Positions 28,088 through 38,633 of a stretch of DNA of 64,000 nucleotides are shown piece after piece. Location of the stretch: contig NZ_LT615227.1 of assembly GCF_900096755.1 (NCBI RefSeq), positions 770,457 to 834,456 on the forward strand, given 5' to 3'. The notes below the pieces were generated by a model. That model was not told the DNA's origin, did no database searches, and saw only the letters and a list, made by a program, of their open reading frames with translations. The translations under genes were made by a program, and so were the position numbers. This DNA comes from Polynucleobacter necessarius (GTDB lineage Bacteria > Pseudomonadota > Gammaproteobacteria > Burkholderiales > Burkholderiaceae). The stretch's first letter is position 1. Every line of letters starts with the position of its first letter.

Positions 28088-29710
28088 ATGCTGATCTTAG
28101 AAAATACTTTCGCTAACGCAAGCCTCATGGCTGATGCAGGCTATCAGGCTCCTGCACGCTTCCTTATTTTAGGATTGGGTGAATCAGGTGTGGCTATGGC
28201 GAAGTGGTGCTTACGCAACGGCGCAAGCGTTCGTTTTGCGGATACTCGAGATCAAGCTAAATTTTCTGATCGCCAGAATGCTTGGTTAGAAGAATTAAAG
28301 TTTGCTGGATTAAAAGATATTCAGTTCGGTCCTTTGTCTGAAGAATTGCTTAGTGGCATTGATGTTATTGGTATCAGCCCAGGCTTATCTCCACTGCAGG
28401 AGCCAACAGCATCATTTTTAGTGGCGGCTCGTAAAGCTAGGATCAATGTTTGGAGTGAAATTGAATTTTTTGCTCGTGCAATCGCCGCCTTGAGTCGGAT
28501 GGCTCAAGCTCAAGAATCTAGCTACGAGACTGCGGTGTTGGCAGTTACTGGCACCAACGGAAAAACTACTACTACAGCGCTTACTGGACAGTTGTGCGAG
28601 CGCGCTGGCAAGAAGGTCGCCGTTGCTGGAAATATTAGCCCGGCTGCCCTAGACAAAATGATGAGCTGTTTAGATGGGGCTGATCAGATTGAGGATATGC
28701 CTGATGTTTGGGTATTAGAGCTGTCGAGTTTTCAGTTGGTTTATACGCATACTCTTAATGCTACAGCTGCGACGGTTTTAAATCTTACCCAAGATCATCT
28801 AGATTGGCATGGTGACATGCAAGCTTATGCAGAGGCTAAGGCTAAGATATTTGGTGATGACACTGTATGCATCTTAAATAGAGATGATGCATTGGTGATG
28901 AATTTAATTTCTGAGGCACAAAAGGCGGAAAGATCGATTGTTACCTTTGGTTCAAATCGTCCGGATGAACAAGGTGCTTTTGGTATTGAGCATGATTTGC
29001 GAGCGGGCGGCATTGATTGGCTGGTATGGGCTGAGGTGGATGAGGATATTGAGCCCCAACCGAAACGTCGTCGTAAAGCTGCTGCAATTGAAGAGGACGA
29101 ACCATTGCGTCTGAAGCGCTTGATTCCTGCGGATGCCTTGCGCATTCGTGGTCGCCATAATGCATTAAATGCATTGGCTGCGCTTGCACTAGCGCGTGCA
29201 GCTAAGTTACCAATGAATGTTTTGTTACATGGCTTACGTGACTATCACGGAGAGCCACATCGCGTTCAAAGCATAGCGATCGTAAAAGATGTTGAGTATG
29301 TTGATGACAGTAAGGGCACTAATGTGGGCGCTACTGTCGTCGCCTTAAATGGTCTGGGCAGCAATGAATCCGGCAAGAGAATTTGGTTGATTGCTGGCGG
29401 TGATGGTAAGGGTCAGGATTTCAGTCCTTTGCGCGAACCATCACTGCGTTTTGTTAAAGGCGCTTTCTTGATTGGTAAAGATGGCGAGGCTATTGGCCAA
29501 GCTCTTGGAGATGGCATCCCTTGCACGGTTAGTGGTGATTTGGTTGCGGCCGTCCAGGCTGCTGCTGCACAGGCAGCATCAGGCGACTTGGTGCTGTTAT
29601 CTCCGGCTTGTGCAAGTCTCGATCAATTTAAAGATTACGTAGAGCGTGCACGGGTATTTGCTGCAGAAGTTGAAGAATTAGGGATGCGTTTTGAAGGAGT
29701 GCAGGCATGA
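28088..29710 (+). CDS. murD: UDP-MurNAc-L-Ala D-glutamate ligase MurD
   Basis: Adds D-glutamate to UDP-MurNAc-L-Ala. The ATP loop is GTNGKTTTTAL, the N-terminal LGLGESGVAMAKW binds the uridine part, and VDDSKGTNVGATVVAL is the conserved C-terminal signature. At 540 residues it is longer than most MurD proteins (about 440-500). Extra length comes from an N-terminal lead of about 25 residues and an inserted charged tract in the central domain (bases about 29035-29112, with KRRRK flanked by acidic runs). The gene is otherwise intact and overlaps ftsW by 4 bases. Confidence 0.95.
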   Translation: MLILENTFANASLMADAGYQAPARFLILGLGESGVAMAKWCLRNGASVRFADTRDQAKFSDRQNAWLEELKFAGLKDIQFGPLSEELLSGIDVIGISPGLSPLQEPTASFLVAARKARINVWSEIEFFARAIAALSRMAQAQESSYETAVLAVTGTNGKTTTTALTGQLCERAGKKVAVAGNISPAALDKMMSCLDGADQIEDMPDVWVLELSSFQLVYTHTLNATAATVLNLTQDHLDWHGDMQAYAEAKAKIFGDDTVCILNRDDALVMNLISEAQKAERSIVTFGSNRPDEQGAFGIEHDLRAGGIDWLVWAEVDEDIEPQPKRRRKAAAIEEDEPLRLKRLIPADALRIRGRHNALNALAALALARAAKLPMNVLLHGLRDYHGEPHRVQSIAIVKDVEYVDDSKGTNVGATVVALNGLGSNESGKRIWLIAGGDGKGQDFSPLREPSLRFVKGAFLIGKDGEAIGQALGDGIPCTVSGDLVAAVQAAAAQAASGDLVLLSPACASLDQFKDYVERARVFAAEVEELGMRFEGVQA

Positions 29711-30978
29711 ACTTAAAAGATAAATTGTTCCCTGAAAATCGTTTAGGCCTAAATCGTTTCTGGGATTTCTCCAGGGGCGGTATTGATAACTTCCGAACCG
29801 GCTTAAGGGATGCGGTTTCTGGTGTGGAGCAAACACGCTCTCGCATGATGGAGTACGACCAATTGCTTGTATGGGCAGTTTTATCTTTGATGCTCATTGG
29901 TCTGGTGATGGTGTATTCAGCCTCTATTACTTTGGCTGATGGCCCTAAATACGCTAATTACAGCAGCAACTTCTTCTTGATTCGCCACATGATTTCATCG
30001 GCGATTGCAATCAGCGTAGGAATATGGGCTTTTAAGATTCCTACGAAAGTATGGGATCGTTATTCTCCAGTGATTTTCGGGTTTACTGTTCTTTTATTAA
30101 TTGCGGTGCTAATTCCTGGGGTTGGCAAAGGCGTGAATGGCGCTAAGCGTTGGATACCTTTGGGTTTAATGAACTTTCAGCCTTCTGAATTGATGAAATT
30201 TGCGGCAGTCATTTTTGCAGCAAGTTATACCGTGCAGCGCCAAGAATATTTGCACTCCTTTGTTAAGGGCATGCTTCCAATGGGAATTGCAGTTGCTCTA
30301 GTTGGTGGTCTCCTGATGGCTGAGCCTGATATGGGTGCATTTGTAGTGGTTGCCTTAATTGCCTTTGGCATTCTCTTTTTGGGCGGAATCAATGCAAAAT
30401 TATTTGGTGGCTTGATTCTTGTCGGCTTGATGAGCGGTGCAACGATGATTGCGCTCTCTCCTTTCCGTCGTGGGCGCATGCTGGCTTTTATGGACCCATG
30501 GCAAGTTGATAACGCTGCGAATAAAGGCTATCAGTTAACACATTCGCTGATGGCATTTGGACGTGGCGAGTGGTTTGGTACTGGTCTGGGTGGAAGTGTA
30601 GAAAAATTACATTACCTACCAGAAGCTCATACAGACTTCATCATGGCCGTGATTGGTGAAGAGTTGGGTTTTGTGGGTGTGGTGGTGATGATTTTCTTGT
30701 TCTACTGGATCGTGCGACGCGCATTCCTGATTGGACGCACCGCCTTGCAGTTGGATCGAAGTTTTGCAGGCCTTGCTGCTAAAGGTGTGGCTATTTGGAT
30801 TGGATGGCAGGCATTTATCAACATGGGCGTGAACCTAGGTCTCTTGCCTACTAAAGGGTTGACCTTGCCACTGGTTAGTTACGGTGGCTCTGGAATTTTG
30901 ATGAATGCTGTTGCAGTTGCAATGTTGTTGCGAATCGATTTTGAAAATCGCATTCTCATGCGCGGAGGGCAGTTGTGA
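29707..30978 (+). CDS. ftsW: Septal peptidoglycan polymerase FtsW
   Basis: SEDS-family glycosyltransferase that polymerises septal glycan with FtsI. It has 423 residues: a cytoplasmic N-terminal extension of about 50 residues, then about ten membrane segments. Conserved sequences are GAKRWIPLG, FQPSELMKFA, AEPDMGAFVVV, LPEAHTDFIMAV and PLVSYGGSG. Start ATG overlaps the murD stop, and its stop overlaps the murG GTG. Confidence 0.96.
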   Translation: MNLKDKLFPENRLGLNRFWDFSRGGIDNFRTGLRDAVSGVEQTRSRMMEYDQLLVWAVLSLMLIGLVMVYSASITLADGPKYANYSSNFFLIRHMISSAIAISVGIWAFKIPTKVWDRYSPVIFGFTVLLLIAVLIPGVGKGVNGAKRWIPLGLMNFQPSELMKFAAVIFAASYTVQRQEYLHSFVKGMLPMGIAVALVGGLLMAEPDMGAFVVVALIAFGILFLGGINAKLFGGLILVGLMSGATMIALSPFRRGRMLAFMDPWQVDNAANKGYQLTHSLMAFGRGEWFGTGLGGSVEKLHYLPEAHTDFIMAVIGEELGFVGVVVMIFLFYWIVRRAFLIGRTALQLDRSFAGLAAKGVAIWIGWQAFINMGVNLGLLPTKGLTLPLVSYGGSGILMNAVAVAMLLRIDFENRILMRGGQL

Positions 30979-32048
30979 CAAAACCCTCGATTTTGGTGAT
31001 GGCTGGAGGTACTGGTGGGCATATCTTCCCAGGGCTTGCTGTCGCTGAATATTTGCGGATCTGTGGCTGGAATGTTTCTTGGCTGGGCAATCAATCTGGA
31101 ATGGAGTATCGCCTTGTTAAATCATGTGATTTCCCATTTGAGGCGGTTGATTTCGGTGGCCTCCGTGGAAAAGGCTTAAAGGCAAAGATCATGTTGCCAG
31201 TGAGTTTAATGCGCGCAAGTTTCCAGAGTTGGAAAATCATGCGCCGCTTAAAGCCTAGCGTTGTTTTGGGAATGGGCGGCTACATTACCTTCCCTGGCGG
31301 TTTGGTCACGAAGTTATTAAAGCGTCCGTTGGTATTGCATGAAGCAAATTCAGTGGCGGGTAGCGCAAATCGAGCCCTCGCAAAAATTGCGATGCGGGTT
31401 TTGACTGGCTTTCCCAATACGATGGAGGATGCGGAGTGGGTGGGTAATCCTATACGCGAGGAGTTCGATCGTATTGCGCCTCCTGCCTTAAGGTATGAGC
31501 AACGCCAAGGACCTTTATCTATTTTGGTTGTTGGTGGCAGCTTGGGTGCGGCAGCGCTGAATGAAAATGTTCCTGCGGCACTAGCTTTGATTCCCCAAGA
31601 GTCTCGTCCGCAAGTGATTCATCAGGCAGGAGATAGACATATAGCGGAGCTGGAAAAGCGCTATGCAGAGTTGGGCGTGCTTGCAGATGTCCGTCCATTT
31701 ATCGACGATATGCCAACGGCCTATGCGCAAACAGATCTGGTTATTTGCCGCTCTGGCGCAATGACAGTTTCTGAATTGGCGGCTTGTGGGGTGGCGTCAT
31801 GCTTAATTCCTTTCCCGTATGCAATTGATGACCATCAAACTGCTAATGCTTGGTTTTTATCTGATGCGGATGCAGCGGTTCTCTTGCCACAAGATTTTCT
31901 GAATCCTCAAGACTTGGCGCAAATGATTCAAAACCTCAATCGAGCAGACTTAAAAGAGATGGCATTGCGAGCACATGGTTTGGCTAAGCCGCATGCAACT
32001 CAGCGTGTCGCTGAAGTGTGTGCTGATTGTGCAGGAGTGGGTATATGA
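30975..32048 (+). CDS. murG: Lipid II synthase MurG
   Basis: Transfers GlcNAc to lipid I on the cytoplasmic membrane face. It has 357 residues, GT28 family. The first glycine loop is [16 protein letters not shown] and the second is [12 protein letters not shown]. The nucleotide-sugar site includes [11 protein letters not shown]. The start codon is GTG at 30975, overlapping the ftsW stop by 4 bases. Intact. Confidence 0.96.
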   Translation: MTKPSILVMAGGTGGHIFPGLAVAEYLRICGWNVSWLGNQSGMEYRLVKSCDFPFEAVDFGGLRGKGLKAKIMLPVSLMRASFQSWKIMRRLKPSVVLGMGGYITFPGGLVTKLLKRPLVLHEANSVAGSANRALAKIAMRVLTGFPNTMEDAEWVGNPIREEFDRIAPPALRYEQRQGPLSILVVGGSLGAAALNENVPAALALIPQESRPQVIHQAGDRHIAELEKRYAELGVLADVRPFIDDMPTAYAQTDLVICRSGAMTVSELAACGVASCLIPFPYAIDDHQTANAWFLSDADAAVLLPQDFLNPQDLAQMIQNLNRADLKEMALRAHGLAKPHATQRVAEVCADCAGVGI

Positions 32049-33481
32049 AACATATCGTTCAGCAAATTCACTTCGTCGGCATTGGTGGTGCAGGCATGAG
32101 CGGCATCGCAGAAGTGCTCTTGAACTTGGGGTATCAGGTTTCTGGGTCTGATTTGGCTGAAGATGGGGTTACTAAGCGGCTGAAAGAATTAGGCGCTGTT
32201 ATTCATATTGGCCATGACCCTAAAAATATTGGTACTGCTGAAGCGGTAGTGATTTCTACAGCAGTTGCTGGAAATAATCCAGAGGTATTGGCTGCGCGTG
32301 CGGCAAAAATTCCAGTCATTCAGCGTGCAGTGATGTTGGGTGAGCTAATGCGCTTGAAGCAGGGTATTGCCATTGCAGGCACTCACGGCAAGACCACCAC
32401 AACAAGTCTGGTTGCATCGGTATTGGCTGAGGGCGGTTTAGACCCTACCTTTGTTATTGGTGGAAAGCTCAATTCAGCTGGCGCCAATGCACGCTTAGGG
32501 CGCGGAGACTTCATTGTCGTGGAGGCAGATGAGTCAGATGCATCATTCTTGCAGTTGTTTCCAGCAATGGAGGTGGTAACCAATATTGATGCTGATCACA
32601 TGGATACTTATCAGCACGATATGGCCTGCTTAAAACAGGCATTTGTGCAGTTCATTCAACGCATGCCGTTTTATGGCGTTGCAGTGCTTTGTATTGATGA
32701 CACCAATGTGCGCGACATCATGCCATTTGTTTCTCAGCCGGTGCTGCGTTATGGCTTATCTGAGGACGCTGATATTCGCGCGAGCAATGTCAGGGCTGAT
32801 GGCACATGTATGCACTTTACGGTTGATCGTCGCACGGTACGTAGACACGGTAACAAGCCAGGCCCATTAAATATCACCCTGAATTTACCTGGCCTACACA
32901 ATGTTCGAAATGCCCTTGCTGCAATTGGAATCGCAACAGAGCTGGGTGTTGGTGATGAAGCAATTACAAAGGCGCTTGCCGAGTTTGATGGCGTTGGTCG
33001 CCGCTTCCAGCGTTACGGTGATATTCCTTTGGCCTCTGGCGGCAGCTTTACTCTCATTGATGATTATGGCCACCACCCTGTTGAGATGGCCGCTACCTTA
33101 GCAGCAGCACGAGGGGCTTATCCGGATCGTCGATTGGTGCTGGCATTCCAGCCACATCGCTTTACAAGAACACGCGATTGTTTTGGTGAGTTCGTTCAGG
33201 CGATTAAAAATTTTGATGCCTTAGTTTTAACTGAGGTGTATCCAGCCGGCGAAGCAAAAATTCCAGGTGCAGATGCAAAAAGCTTGATGAAAGCTGCGCT
33301 TGCGGAAGATAAAAATACGAAGGCACTGTTGGACTCGGATGCAGTTGCCTATGCGGTGAATGTTGCTGAGATGCCAGAAAAATTAACTCAAGTTTTAAAA
33401 GATGGAGATGTGTTGATTACGATGGGTGCAGGTTCAATTTCTACTTTGCCACATACCCTGTCGGAGACTAAGAATGTCTAA
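32045..33481 (+). CDS. murC: UDP-MurNAc L-alanine ligase MurC
   Basis: Adds L-alanine to UDP-MurNAc, starting the stem peptide. The ATG at 32045 overlaps the murG stop (ATGA) and gives 478 residues; an upstream TTG-type start at 32027 is not needed. [18 protein letters not shown], the ATP loop [22 protein letters not shown] and [10 protein letters not shown] are textbook MurC. It overlaps ddlB by 8 bases. Confidence 0.96.
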   Translation: MKHIVQQIHFVGIGGAGMSGIAEVLLNLGYQVSGSDLAEDGVTKRLKELGAVIHIGHDPKNIGTAEAVVISTAVAGNNPEVLAARAAKIPVIQRAVMLGELMRLKQGIAIAGTHGKTTTTSLVASVLAEGGLDPTFVIGGKLNSAGANARLGRGDFIVVEADESDASFLQLFPAMEVVTNIDADHMDTYQHDMACLKQAFVQFIQRMPFYGVAVLCIDDTNVRDIMPFVSQPVLRYGLSEDADIRASNVRADGTCMHFTVDRRTVRRHGNKPGPLNITLNLPGLHNVRNALAAIGIATELGVGDEAITKALAEFDGVGRRFQRYGDIPLASGGSFTLIDDYGHHPVEMAATLAAARGAYPDRRLVLAFQPHRFTRTRDCFGEFVQAIKNFDALVLTEVYPAGEAKIPGADAKSLMKAALAEDKNTKALLDSDAVAYAVNVAEMPEKLTQVLKDGDVLITMGAGSISTLPHTLSETKNV

Positions 33482-34472
33482 GACTGGTATCCAATTGACC
33501 TCTTGGGGTGAGCGTGTAAAGAGTCAGCTATCTGGCTTGGATGTGAAATCCTTTGGGCGCGTAGGTGTTTTGTTGGGTGGAAAATCTGGCGAGAGAGAGA
33601 TCTCTTTAATGTCAGGTAATGGAGTGTTAGAAGCCTTGATTTCAAAGGGCGTTGATGCCCATGGATTTGATCCGGGTTTGCGTTGCCCTACTGAATTAGC
33701 TAAAGAAAAATTTGATCGTATTTTTATATCCCTTCACGGGCGCTATGGTGAGGATGGCACGATTCAAGGTTTGTTGGAGCTTTTAGGTCTACCGTATACA
33801 GGTAGCGGTGTATTGGCTTCTGCTTTGGCGATTGATAAGATCGTTACAAAGCAAGTCTGGATTAGTAATGGCTTATCAACGCCGAAGTTTGAAGAGCTCA
33901 CTGCCACTAGTGATTGGAATGCTGTTGCAAAAAATCTCGGCTTGCCATTGATTGTCAAGCCTGCAAACGAGGGATCATCTCTAGGCTTAACAAAAGTGAA
34001 ATCCGTTGAGGAGCTCCCGGCAGCGTACAAACTGGCTGCGGGTCTAGATAAAAAAGTCATTGCAGAGACATGCATTATTGGTGATGAGTTGACTTGTCCA
34101 TTAGTTGGTCAAGGTGATGCAGCTGAAGCGTTGCCTGTGATCAAAATTATTCCACCGCAAGCAAATTACGATTTTCATAACAAGTATTTCTCTGATGAAA
34201 CTCAGTATCTCTGTCCGACAGGTCTGGCGCCCGAAGTGAACGCTGCCGTCCAGGATTTGGCGCTAGCAGCATATAAAGCCTTGGGTTGCCGTACTTGGGG
34301 TCGTGCTGATGTCATGTTGGATCAAAAAACTGGCAAGCCTTATTTATTAGAAATGAATACCTCACCCGGCATGACATCCCATTCTTTGGTGCCAGTGGCT
34401 GCGAAGGCTGCCGGTATTGAGTATGCAGATCTGGTCTTGTGGCTCTTGAGTCAGACCTTGCAACAAAAATAG
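33474..34472 (+). CDS. ddlB: D-alanine-D-alanine ligase
   Basis: ATP-grasp ligase that makes the D-Ala-D-Ala dipeptide for MurF. The ATG at 33474, overlapping the murC stop, gives 332 residues; the longer frame from 33426 would run through murC. Motifs are [31 protein letters not shown] (ATP grasp) and [11 protein letters not shown] (metal binding). Ends TAG. Located between murC and ftsQ as in most proteobacteria. Confidence 0.96.
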   Translation: MSKTGIQLTSWGERVKSQLSGLDVKSFGRVGVLLGGKSGEREISLMSGNGVLEALISKGVDAHGFDPGLRCPTELAKEKFDRIFISLHGRYGEDGTIQGLLELLGLPYTGSGVLASALAIDKIVTKQVWISNGLSTPKFEELTATSDWNAVAKNLGLPLIVKPANEGSSLGLTKVKSVEELPAAYKLAAGLDKKVIAETCIIGDELTCPLVGQGDAAEALPVIKIIPPQANYDFHNKYFSDETQYLCPTGLAPEVNAAVQDLALAAYKALGCRTWGRADVMLDQKTGKPYLLEMNTSPGMTSHSLVPVAAKAAGIEYADLVLWLLSQTLQQK

Positions 34473-34483
34473 GGCGCTAGCGC

Positions 34484-35341
34484 ATGAATAATTTCATGGA
34501 CCGGTTCGGAGAAATATTCTCCATGCTGATGTCGCAGCTCTGGAATTATCCAGAGCGTATGCAAAAGCTTAGCCGTTTCTTGATGCGCTGCTTTACTGTC
34601 ATGCTAGTAGTTGGTGTGCTAGTTTGGCTGAGTCAACGCCCTGTCTTTGCATTGAAGCAAATTCAGATTGAGCCAGTTGCAGGACAAACACTGAAGCACA
34701 TTAATAGACCGATTGTGAAACAGCAGGTACTGGAAACAGTCCACGGTAACTTCTTTAGCGTTCGCTTGGAAGATGTGAAGCGTGGATTTGAGAGTATGCC
34801 GTGGGTGCGACATGCCAATGTCCGCCGTGTTTGGCCTAATGGTTTGGTTGTCAGTATTGAAGAGCAGAAGCCATTTGGTACGTGGGGTGGAGCTGATAGC
34901 CATACCCTAATTAACTCGCACGGCGAAGTCTTTACTGGTCGAGTTTCAGAGGTAGGCGATGACACGCGCTTGGTGGACTTTTATGGTCCCGAAGATTCAG
35001 GCAAGGAAGTAATGAGTTTGTATGAAAAAGCAAATAACTGGTTTAAGCCGTGGGGTGCTGAGGTAACCAGCCTTGCTCTTACAGAACGCTATGCCTGGCA
35101 CGTCAAACTTTCGAATGGAATGAAAGTGGAGTTTGGGCGTGATGAAGAGAGTTCGGATAAAAATTTGACGGAGGAGCGTGTAGCGCGCTTATTTAAATAT
35201 TGGCCACAAGTTCAAGAAAAGTGGGCAAATCGAATTGATGCAGTGGATTTACGTTACGCAAATGGTTTTGCAGTTCATCTTGCGTCCGCAAGTTTGAAAA
35301 AGAATGAAGTGGATGCCAAAAAAAGTGAGCAGAAGCAATGA
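34484..35341 (+). CDS. ftsQ: Cell division protein FtsQ
   Basis: Bitopic division protein connecting FtsA/FtsZ with FtsL-FtsB-FtsWI. It has 285 residues: a cytoplasmic tail of about 30, one membrane segment (about 33-50, MLVVGVLVWL), a POTRA domain beginning near FALKQIQIEPV, then the FtsQ domain with MPWVRHANVRRVWPNG and RYANGFAVH. Start ATG 34484, 11 bases after ddlB. Confidence 0.94.
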   Translation: MNNFMDRFGEIFSMLMSQLWNYPERMQKLSRFLMRCFTVMLVVGVLVWLSQRPVFALKQIQIEPVAGQTLKHINRPIVKQQVLETVHGNFFSVRLEDVKRGFESMPWVRHANVRRVWPNGLVVSIEEQKPFGTWGGADSHTLINSHGEVFTGRVSEVGDDTRLVDFYGPEDSGKEVMSLYEKANNWFKPWGAEVTSLALTERYAWHVKLSNGMKVEFGRDEESSDKNLTEERVARLFKYWPQVQEKWANRIDAVDLRYANGFAVHLASASLKKNEVDAKKSEQKQ

Positions 35342-35344
35342 AGA

Positions 35345-36580
35345 ATGGTAATGAGTAAAGATAATCGTGACCTATTAGTTGGCTTAGATATTGGCACCTC
35401 GAAAGTTGTTGCCTTGGTCGCTGAATTGGCGCCAGATGGTCAATTCAATGTGGTTGGCGTTGGTCAAACAGCATCAAAAGGCTTAAAGAAGGGTGTAGTT
35501 GTCAATATTGAGGCAACTGTTCAGTCTATTCAGAAGGCTCTCGAAGAGGCTGAGGCGATGGCCGATCGTCAGATCGTGCAAGTTTTTACCGGCATTGCTG
35601 GTAACCACATTGTGAGTTTTAACTCCAGCGGCATGGTTGCAATTCGCGATAAAGAAGTTGGATCGGGCGATGTAGAGCGCGTACTTGAGACTGCAAAGGC
35701 AATCAATATTCCGACTGACCAGCAAATTTTGCACATCCTAGTTCAAGAATTCATTATTGATGGGCAGGAAGATGTGCGCGAGCCAATCGGCATGAGTGGT
35801 TTACGCCTAGAGGTGAAGGTGCATATTGTTACCGGCGCTGTCAGCGCTGCGCAAAATATTGTGAAGTGTGTTCGCCGTTGTGGCTTAGAAGTTAATGACT
35901 TAATTTTGCAACCTCTGGCTTCAAGCTTGGCGGTACTTACTGAAGATGAAAAGGAGCTGGGCGTTGTTTTGGTTGATATTGGTGGTGGTACCACTGACAT
36001 TGCTATTTATTGCCAAGGATCCATTCGTCATACCGCGGTAATTCCAATCGCAGGCGATCAAATTACCACTGACATTGCTATGGCATTGCGCACGCCGACT
36101 ATTGATGCTGAAGATTTAAAGATTGCGCATGGCATTGCTCGTCAAGATATGGCCGATCCAACCGCAAAGATCGACGTGCCTGGTGTTGGTGATCGCGAGT
36201 CTCGCCCAATGTCTAAGCAAGCACTTTCTGCTGTGATTGAGCCTCGCGTTGAAGAGCTATTCACGCTAGTTAGAGGTGTAGTTCGTGACTCTGGCTATGA
36301 AGACATGGTTTCTTCAGGAATTGTTTTAACTGGCGGCACTTCATTGATGCTCGGAATGGTCGAATTGGCTGAACAGGTGTTCTTGAGGCCTGCTCGAATT
36401 GGCACTCCGGAATATCGCGGTCATTTGCATGAAGTGTTACGTAGTCCTAGATATGCCACCAGCATTGGTTTGCTGATGGAGGGTCAAGCGCAGTTATTGC
36501 GTGGCCGTCGTGTTTCTCAATCAGGCGCGTTGCAAGGAGTGATTTCGCGCATGAAAGAATGGTTTGCAGGAAATTTTTAA
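35345..36580 (+). CDS. ftsA: Cell division protein FtsA
   Basis: Actin-like ATPase that tethers FtsZ filaments to the membrane. It has 411 residues. Actin-fold motifs are LLVGLDIGTSKVVALV, VVLVDIGGGTTDIAIY and GIVLTGGTSLMLG. The C-terminal RMKEWFAGNF is the amphipathic membrane-targeting helix. Two close starts are possible: ATG 35345 and ATG 35351 (MSKDNRDLL); the second would match many homologues equally well. Confidence 0.96.
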   Translation: MVMSKDNRDLLVGLDIGTSKVVALVAELAPDGQFNVVGVGQTASKGLKKGVVVNIEATVQSIQKALEEAEAMADRQIVQVFTGIAGNHIVSFNSSGMVAIRDKEVGSGDVERVLETAKAINIPTDQQILHILVQEFIIDGQEDVREPIGMSGLRLEVKVHIVTGAVSAAQNIVKCVRRCGLEVNDLILQPLASSLAVLTEDEKELGVVLVDIGGGTTDIAIYCQGSIRHTAVIPIAGDQITTDIAMALRTPTIDAEDLKIAHGIARQDMADPTAKIDVPGVGDRESRPMSKQALSAVIEPRVEELFTLVRGVVRDSGYEDMVSSGIVLTGGTSLMLGMVELAEQVFLRPARIGTPEYRGHLHEVLRSPRYATSIGLLMEGQAQLLRGRRVSQSGALQGVISRMKEWFAGNF

Positions 36581-36630
36581 GTTTTTTTTCGTCGTCGTCA
36601 ATGTAGTACGTTTATTACCTAGGAGGGTAT

Positions 36631-37971
36631 ATGGAATTTGAAATGTTAGATCAAGAAGTAGCTGGCAAGACCATTATTAAAGTGGTTGGAGTCGGTGGTG
36701 CTGGTGGTAATGCTGTTCAGAACATGATCCGTCGTGGTGTTAACGGCGTAGAGTTCATTTGCATGAACACCGATGCTGGCGCTTTACAGCGTTCTGAGGC
36801 ATCTGTGAATTTGCAACTGGGCTCTAGCGGATTAGGTGCTGGCGCTAAACCAGAAATTGGTGCAGCTTCAGCTGAAGAGGCTCGTGCTCGTATTGCAGAT
36901 ACTTTGCAAGGCGCGCATATGGTGTTCATCACTGCCGGTATGGGCGGTGGTACTGGCACTGGTGCCGCTCCAATCGTTGCTCAAGTGGCTAAAGAAATGG
37001 GCATCTTGACCGTTGGTGTGATTAGTAAGCCATTTGATTTCGAGGGTGTTAAGCGTTTGAAGGTTGCTGAAAATGGCGCCGCTGAACTCGAGTCATATGT
37101 GGATTCACTAATTGTTGTGCTCAACGAAAAACTCTTTGAAGTAATGGGTGAAGATGCTGAGTTCGATAAGGCATTTGCATGTGCGGATGACATATTGCAT
37201 AACGCAGTTTCTGGTATTGCAGAAATTATCAATGTTCAAGGTTTGATTAACGTTGACTTTGAAGACGTAAAAACTGTGATGGGTGAGCAAGGCAAAGCCA
37301 TGATGGGTACTGCAACTGTTTCTGGTATGAATCGTGCGCGCTTGGCTGCCGAAGCTGCTGTTGCTTCTCCATTGCTCGAGGGTGTTGATTTGTCAGGTGC
37401 ACGTGGCGTATTGGTAAACATTACTGCAAGTCGTTCATTGAAATTGTCTGAAACTCGCGAAGTGATGGCTGCGATTCGTGGTTATGCTGCTGATGACGCT
37501 ACTGTGATCTTTGGTACTGTGTACGACGAGAGCTTAGGTGATGCATTGCGTGTGACTGTTGTTGCCACTGGTTTAAACAATCCACAAGCTCGCCAAAATC
37601 ATCAACCAGAAGTAGTGTGGAGACAGGCTACTGGTACACATGATGCAATGCCAACCATGGCTGATCTAAATAGCTTTGCGCCTGCAAGCGCATCTGCAGC
37701 AATGAGCAAGGTAAGTTTAGATTCAGCTTTGTCCACTAGTGCTGGATTGGCGATGACGGGAACTGGTAGTGCTCCTGCAATGGCAGCTCAACCTGCTAGT
37801 GCTGGCGTTGACTACAGCCAATATGATTTGCCACGTGTTTTTCGTAGCTCTCGTGAAGCGACTCCTGCGCCTACATTAGGTGCAGATAGCTCCCCGCAGG
37901 CTAAATCCATGTTGGACAAAGGGGCTGATTACTATGAAATCCCAGCCTTTTTACGTAAGCAAGCAGATTAA
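36631..37971 (+). CDS. ftsZ: Cell division GTPase FtsZ
   Basis: Tubulin-like GTPase that forms the division ring. It has 446 residues. The tubulin signature GGGTGTG is at 105-111, and the N-terminal [10 protein letters not shown] and the T7 synergy loop [11 protein letters not shown] are present. A long Ala/Ser-rich linker follows the core, ending in the conserved tail EIPAFLRKQ that binds FtsA and ZapD. A strong AGGAGG site precedes the ATG. The 50-base gap after ftsA contains a T8 run and CGTCGTCGTC. ZapD is encoded at 48265. Confidence 0.98.
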   Translation: MEFEMLDQEVAGKTIIKVVGVGGAGGNAVQNMIRRGVNGVEFICMNTDAGALQRSEASVNLQLGSSGLGAGAKPEIGAASAEEARARIADTLQGAHMVFITAGMGGGTGTGAAPIVAQVAKEMGILTVGVISKPFDFEGVKRLKVAENGAAELESYVDSLIVVLNEKLFEVMGEDAEFDKAFACADDILHNAVSGIAEIINVQGLINVDFEDVKTVMGEQGKAMMGTATVSGMNRARLAAEAAVASPLLEGVDLSGARGVLVNITASRSLKLSETREVMAAIRGYAADDATVIFGTVYDESLGDALRVTVVATGLNNPQARQNHQPEVVWRQATGTHDAMPTMADLNSFAPASASAAMSKVSLDSALSTSAGLAMTGTGSAPAMAAQPASAGVDYSQYDLPRVFRSSREATPAPTLGADSSPQAKSMLDKGADYYEIPAFLRKQAD

Positions 37972-38007
37972 TTGACTGCTTAATACAATAGAATAGGTAA
38001 TTGCGAA

Positions 38008-38058
38008 ATGCCAGCGCGGCGCCCCTCCGGACGACGAATCCCGCGCTTGCGTTGGCAT
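38008..38058 (+). other. Structured intergenic element, long-stem hairpin
   Basis: ATGCCAGCGC (38008-38017) pairs with GCGTTGGCAT (38049-38058) over 10 base pairs including one G-U. The stem encloses 31 GC-rich bases in an otherwise AT-rich gap between ftsZ and the peroxiredoxin gene. No T tract follows. It could end ftsZ transcripts, protect a 3' end or be a repeat-family element; function is unknown. Confidence 0.45.
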
Positions 38059-38088
38059 GCTTACTAACAATTATTTATTGGAGATGTC

Positions 38089-38589
38089 ATGATTGCTGTT
38101 GGACAAAAATTACCAAACGCTACGCTTTATGAGTTTTTTGACGAAGAGAGCGAAGGCTGTTCTTTAGGGCCAAATGCATTTGAAGTTGAGAAATTGGCAG
38201 CAGGAAAAAAGATTGTGATTTTTGCTTTACCGGGCGCCTTTACGCCAACTTGTTCTGCAAAGCATGTTCCTGGATATGTAGAGCACGCCGATGCGATCAA
38301 AGCAAAAGGCGTTGATGAAATCTGGTGTATTTCCGTGAACGACCCATTTGTGATGGGCGCATGGGGACGCGATCAAAAGATTGGCAAAAAGATCCGTATG
38401 TTGGGTGACGGTAGTGCTGAGTTCACCAAGAAGCTTGGTTTGGAGTTGGATCTCACTGCTCGCGGCTTGGGTGTGCGTTCAGATCGTTACGCCATGATTG
38501 TTGAAGATGGTGTAGTGAAGTCTTTGGATCGCGAAGCCCCTGGAAAGTTTGAAGTGAGTGACGCAGCTTCTATTTTGAAGAAGCTGTAA
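38089..38589 (+). CDS. Peroxiredoxin, Prx5 type
   Basis: Thiol peroxidase reducing hydrogen and organic peroxides. It has 166 residues, thioredoxin fold. The peroxidatic Cys lies in PGAFTPTCSAKHVPGY, the standard Prx5 motif (PxxxTxxC). No glutaredoxin domain is fused, so an external thiol (glutaredoxin/glutathione or thioredoxin) must reduce it. ATG 38089 has GGAG shortly upstream. It stands between ftsZ and lpxC. Confidence 0.93.
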   Translation: MIAVGQKLPNATLYEFFDEESEGCSLGPNAFEVEKLAAGKKIVIFALPGAFTPTCSAKHVPGYVEHADAIKAKGVDEIWCISVNDPFVMGAWGRDQKIGKKIRMLGDGSAEFTKKLGLELDLTARGLGVRSDRYAMIVEDGVVKSLDREAPGKFEVSDAASILKKL

Positions 38590-38633
38590 CTCAAATTTAT
38601 TAACAGATACCCCCTGAATTTAGAGATATCAAG

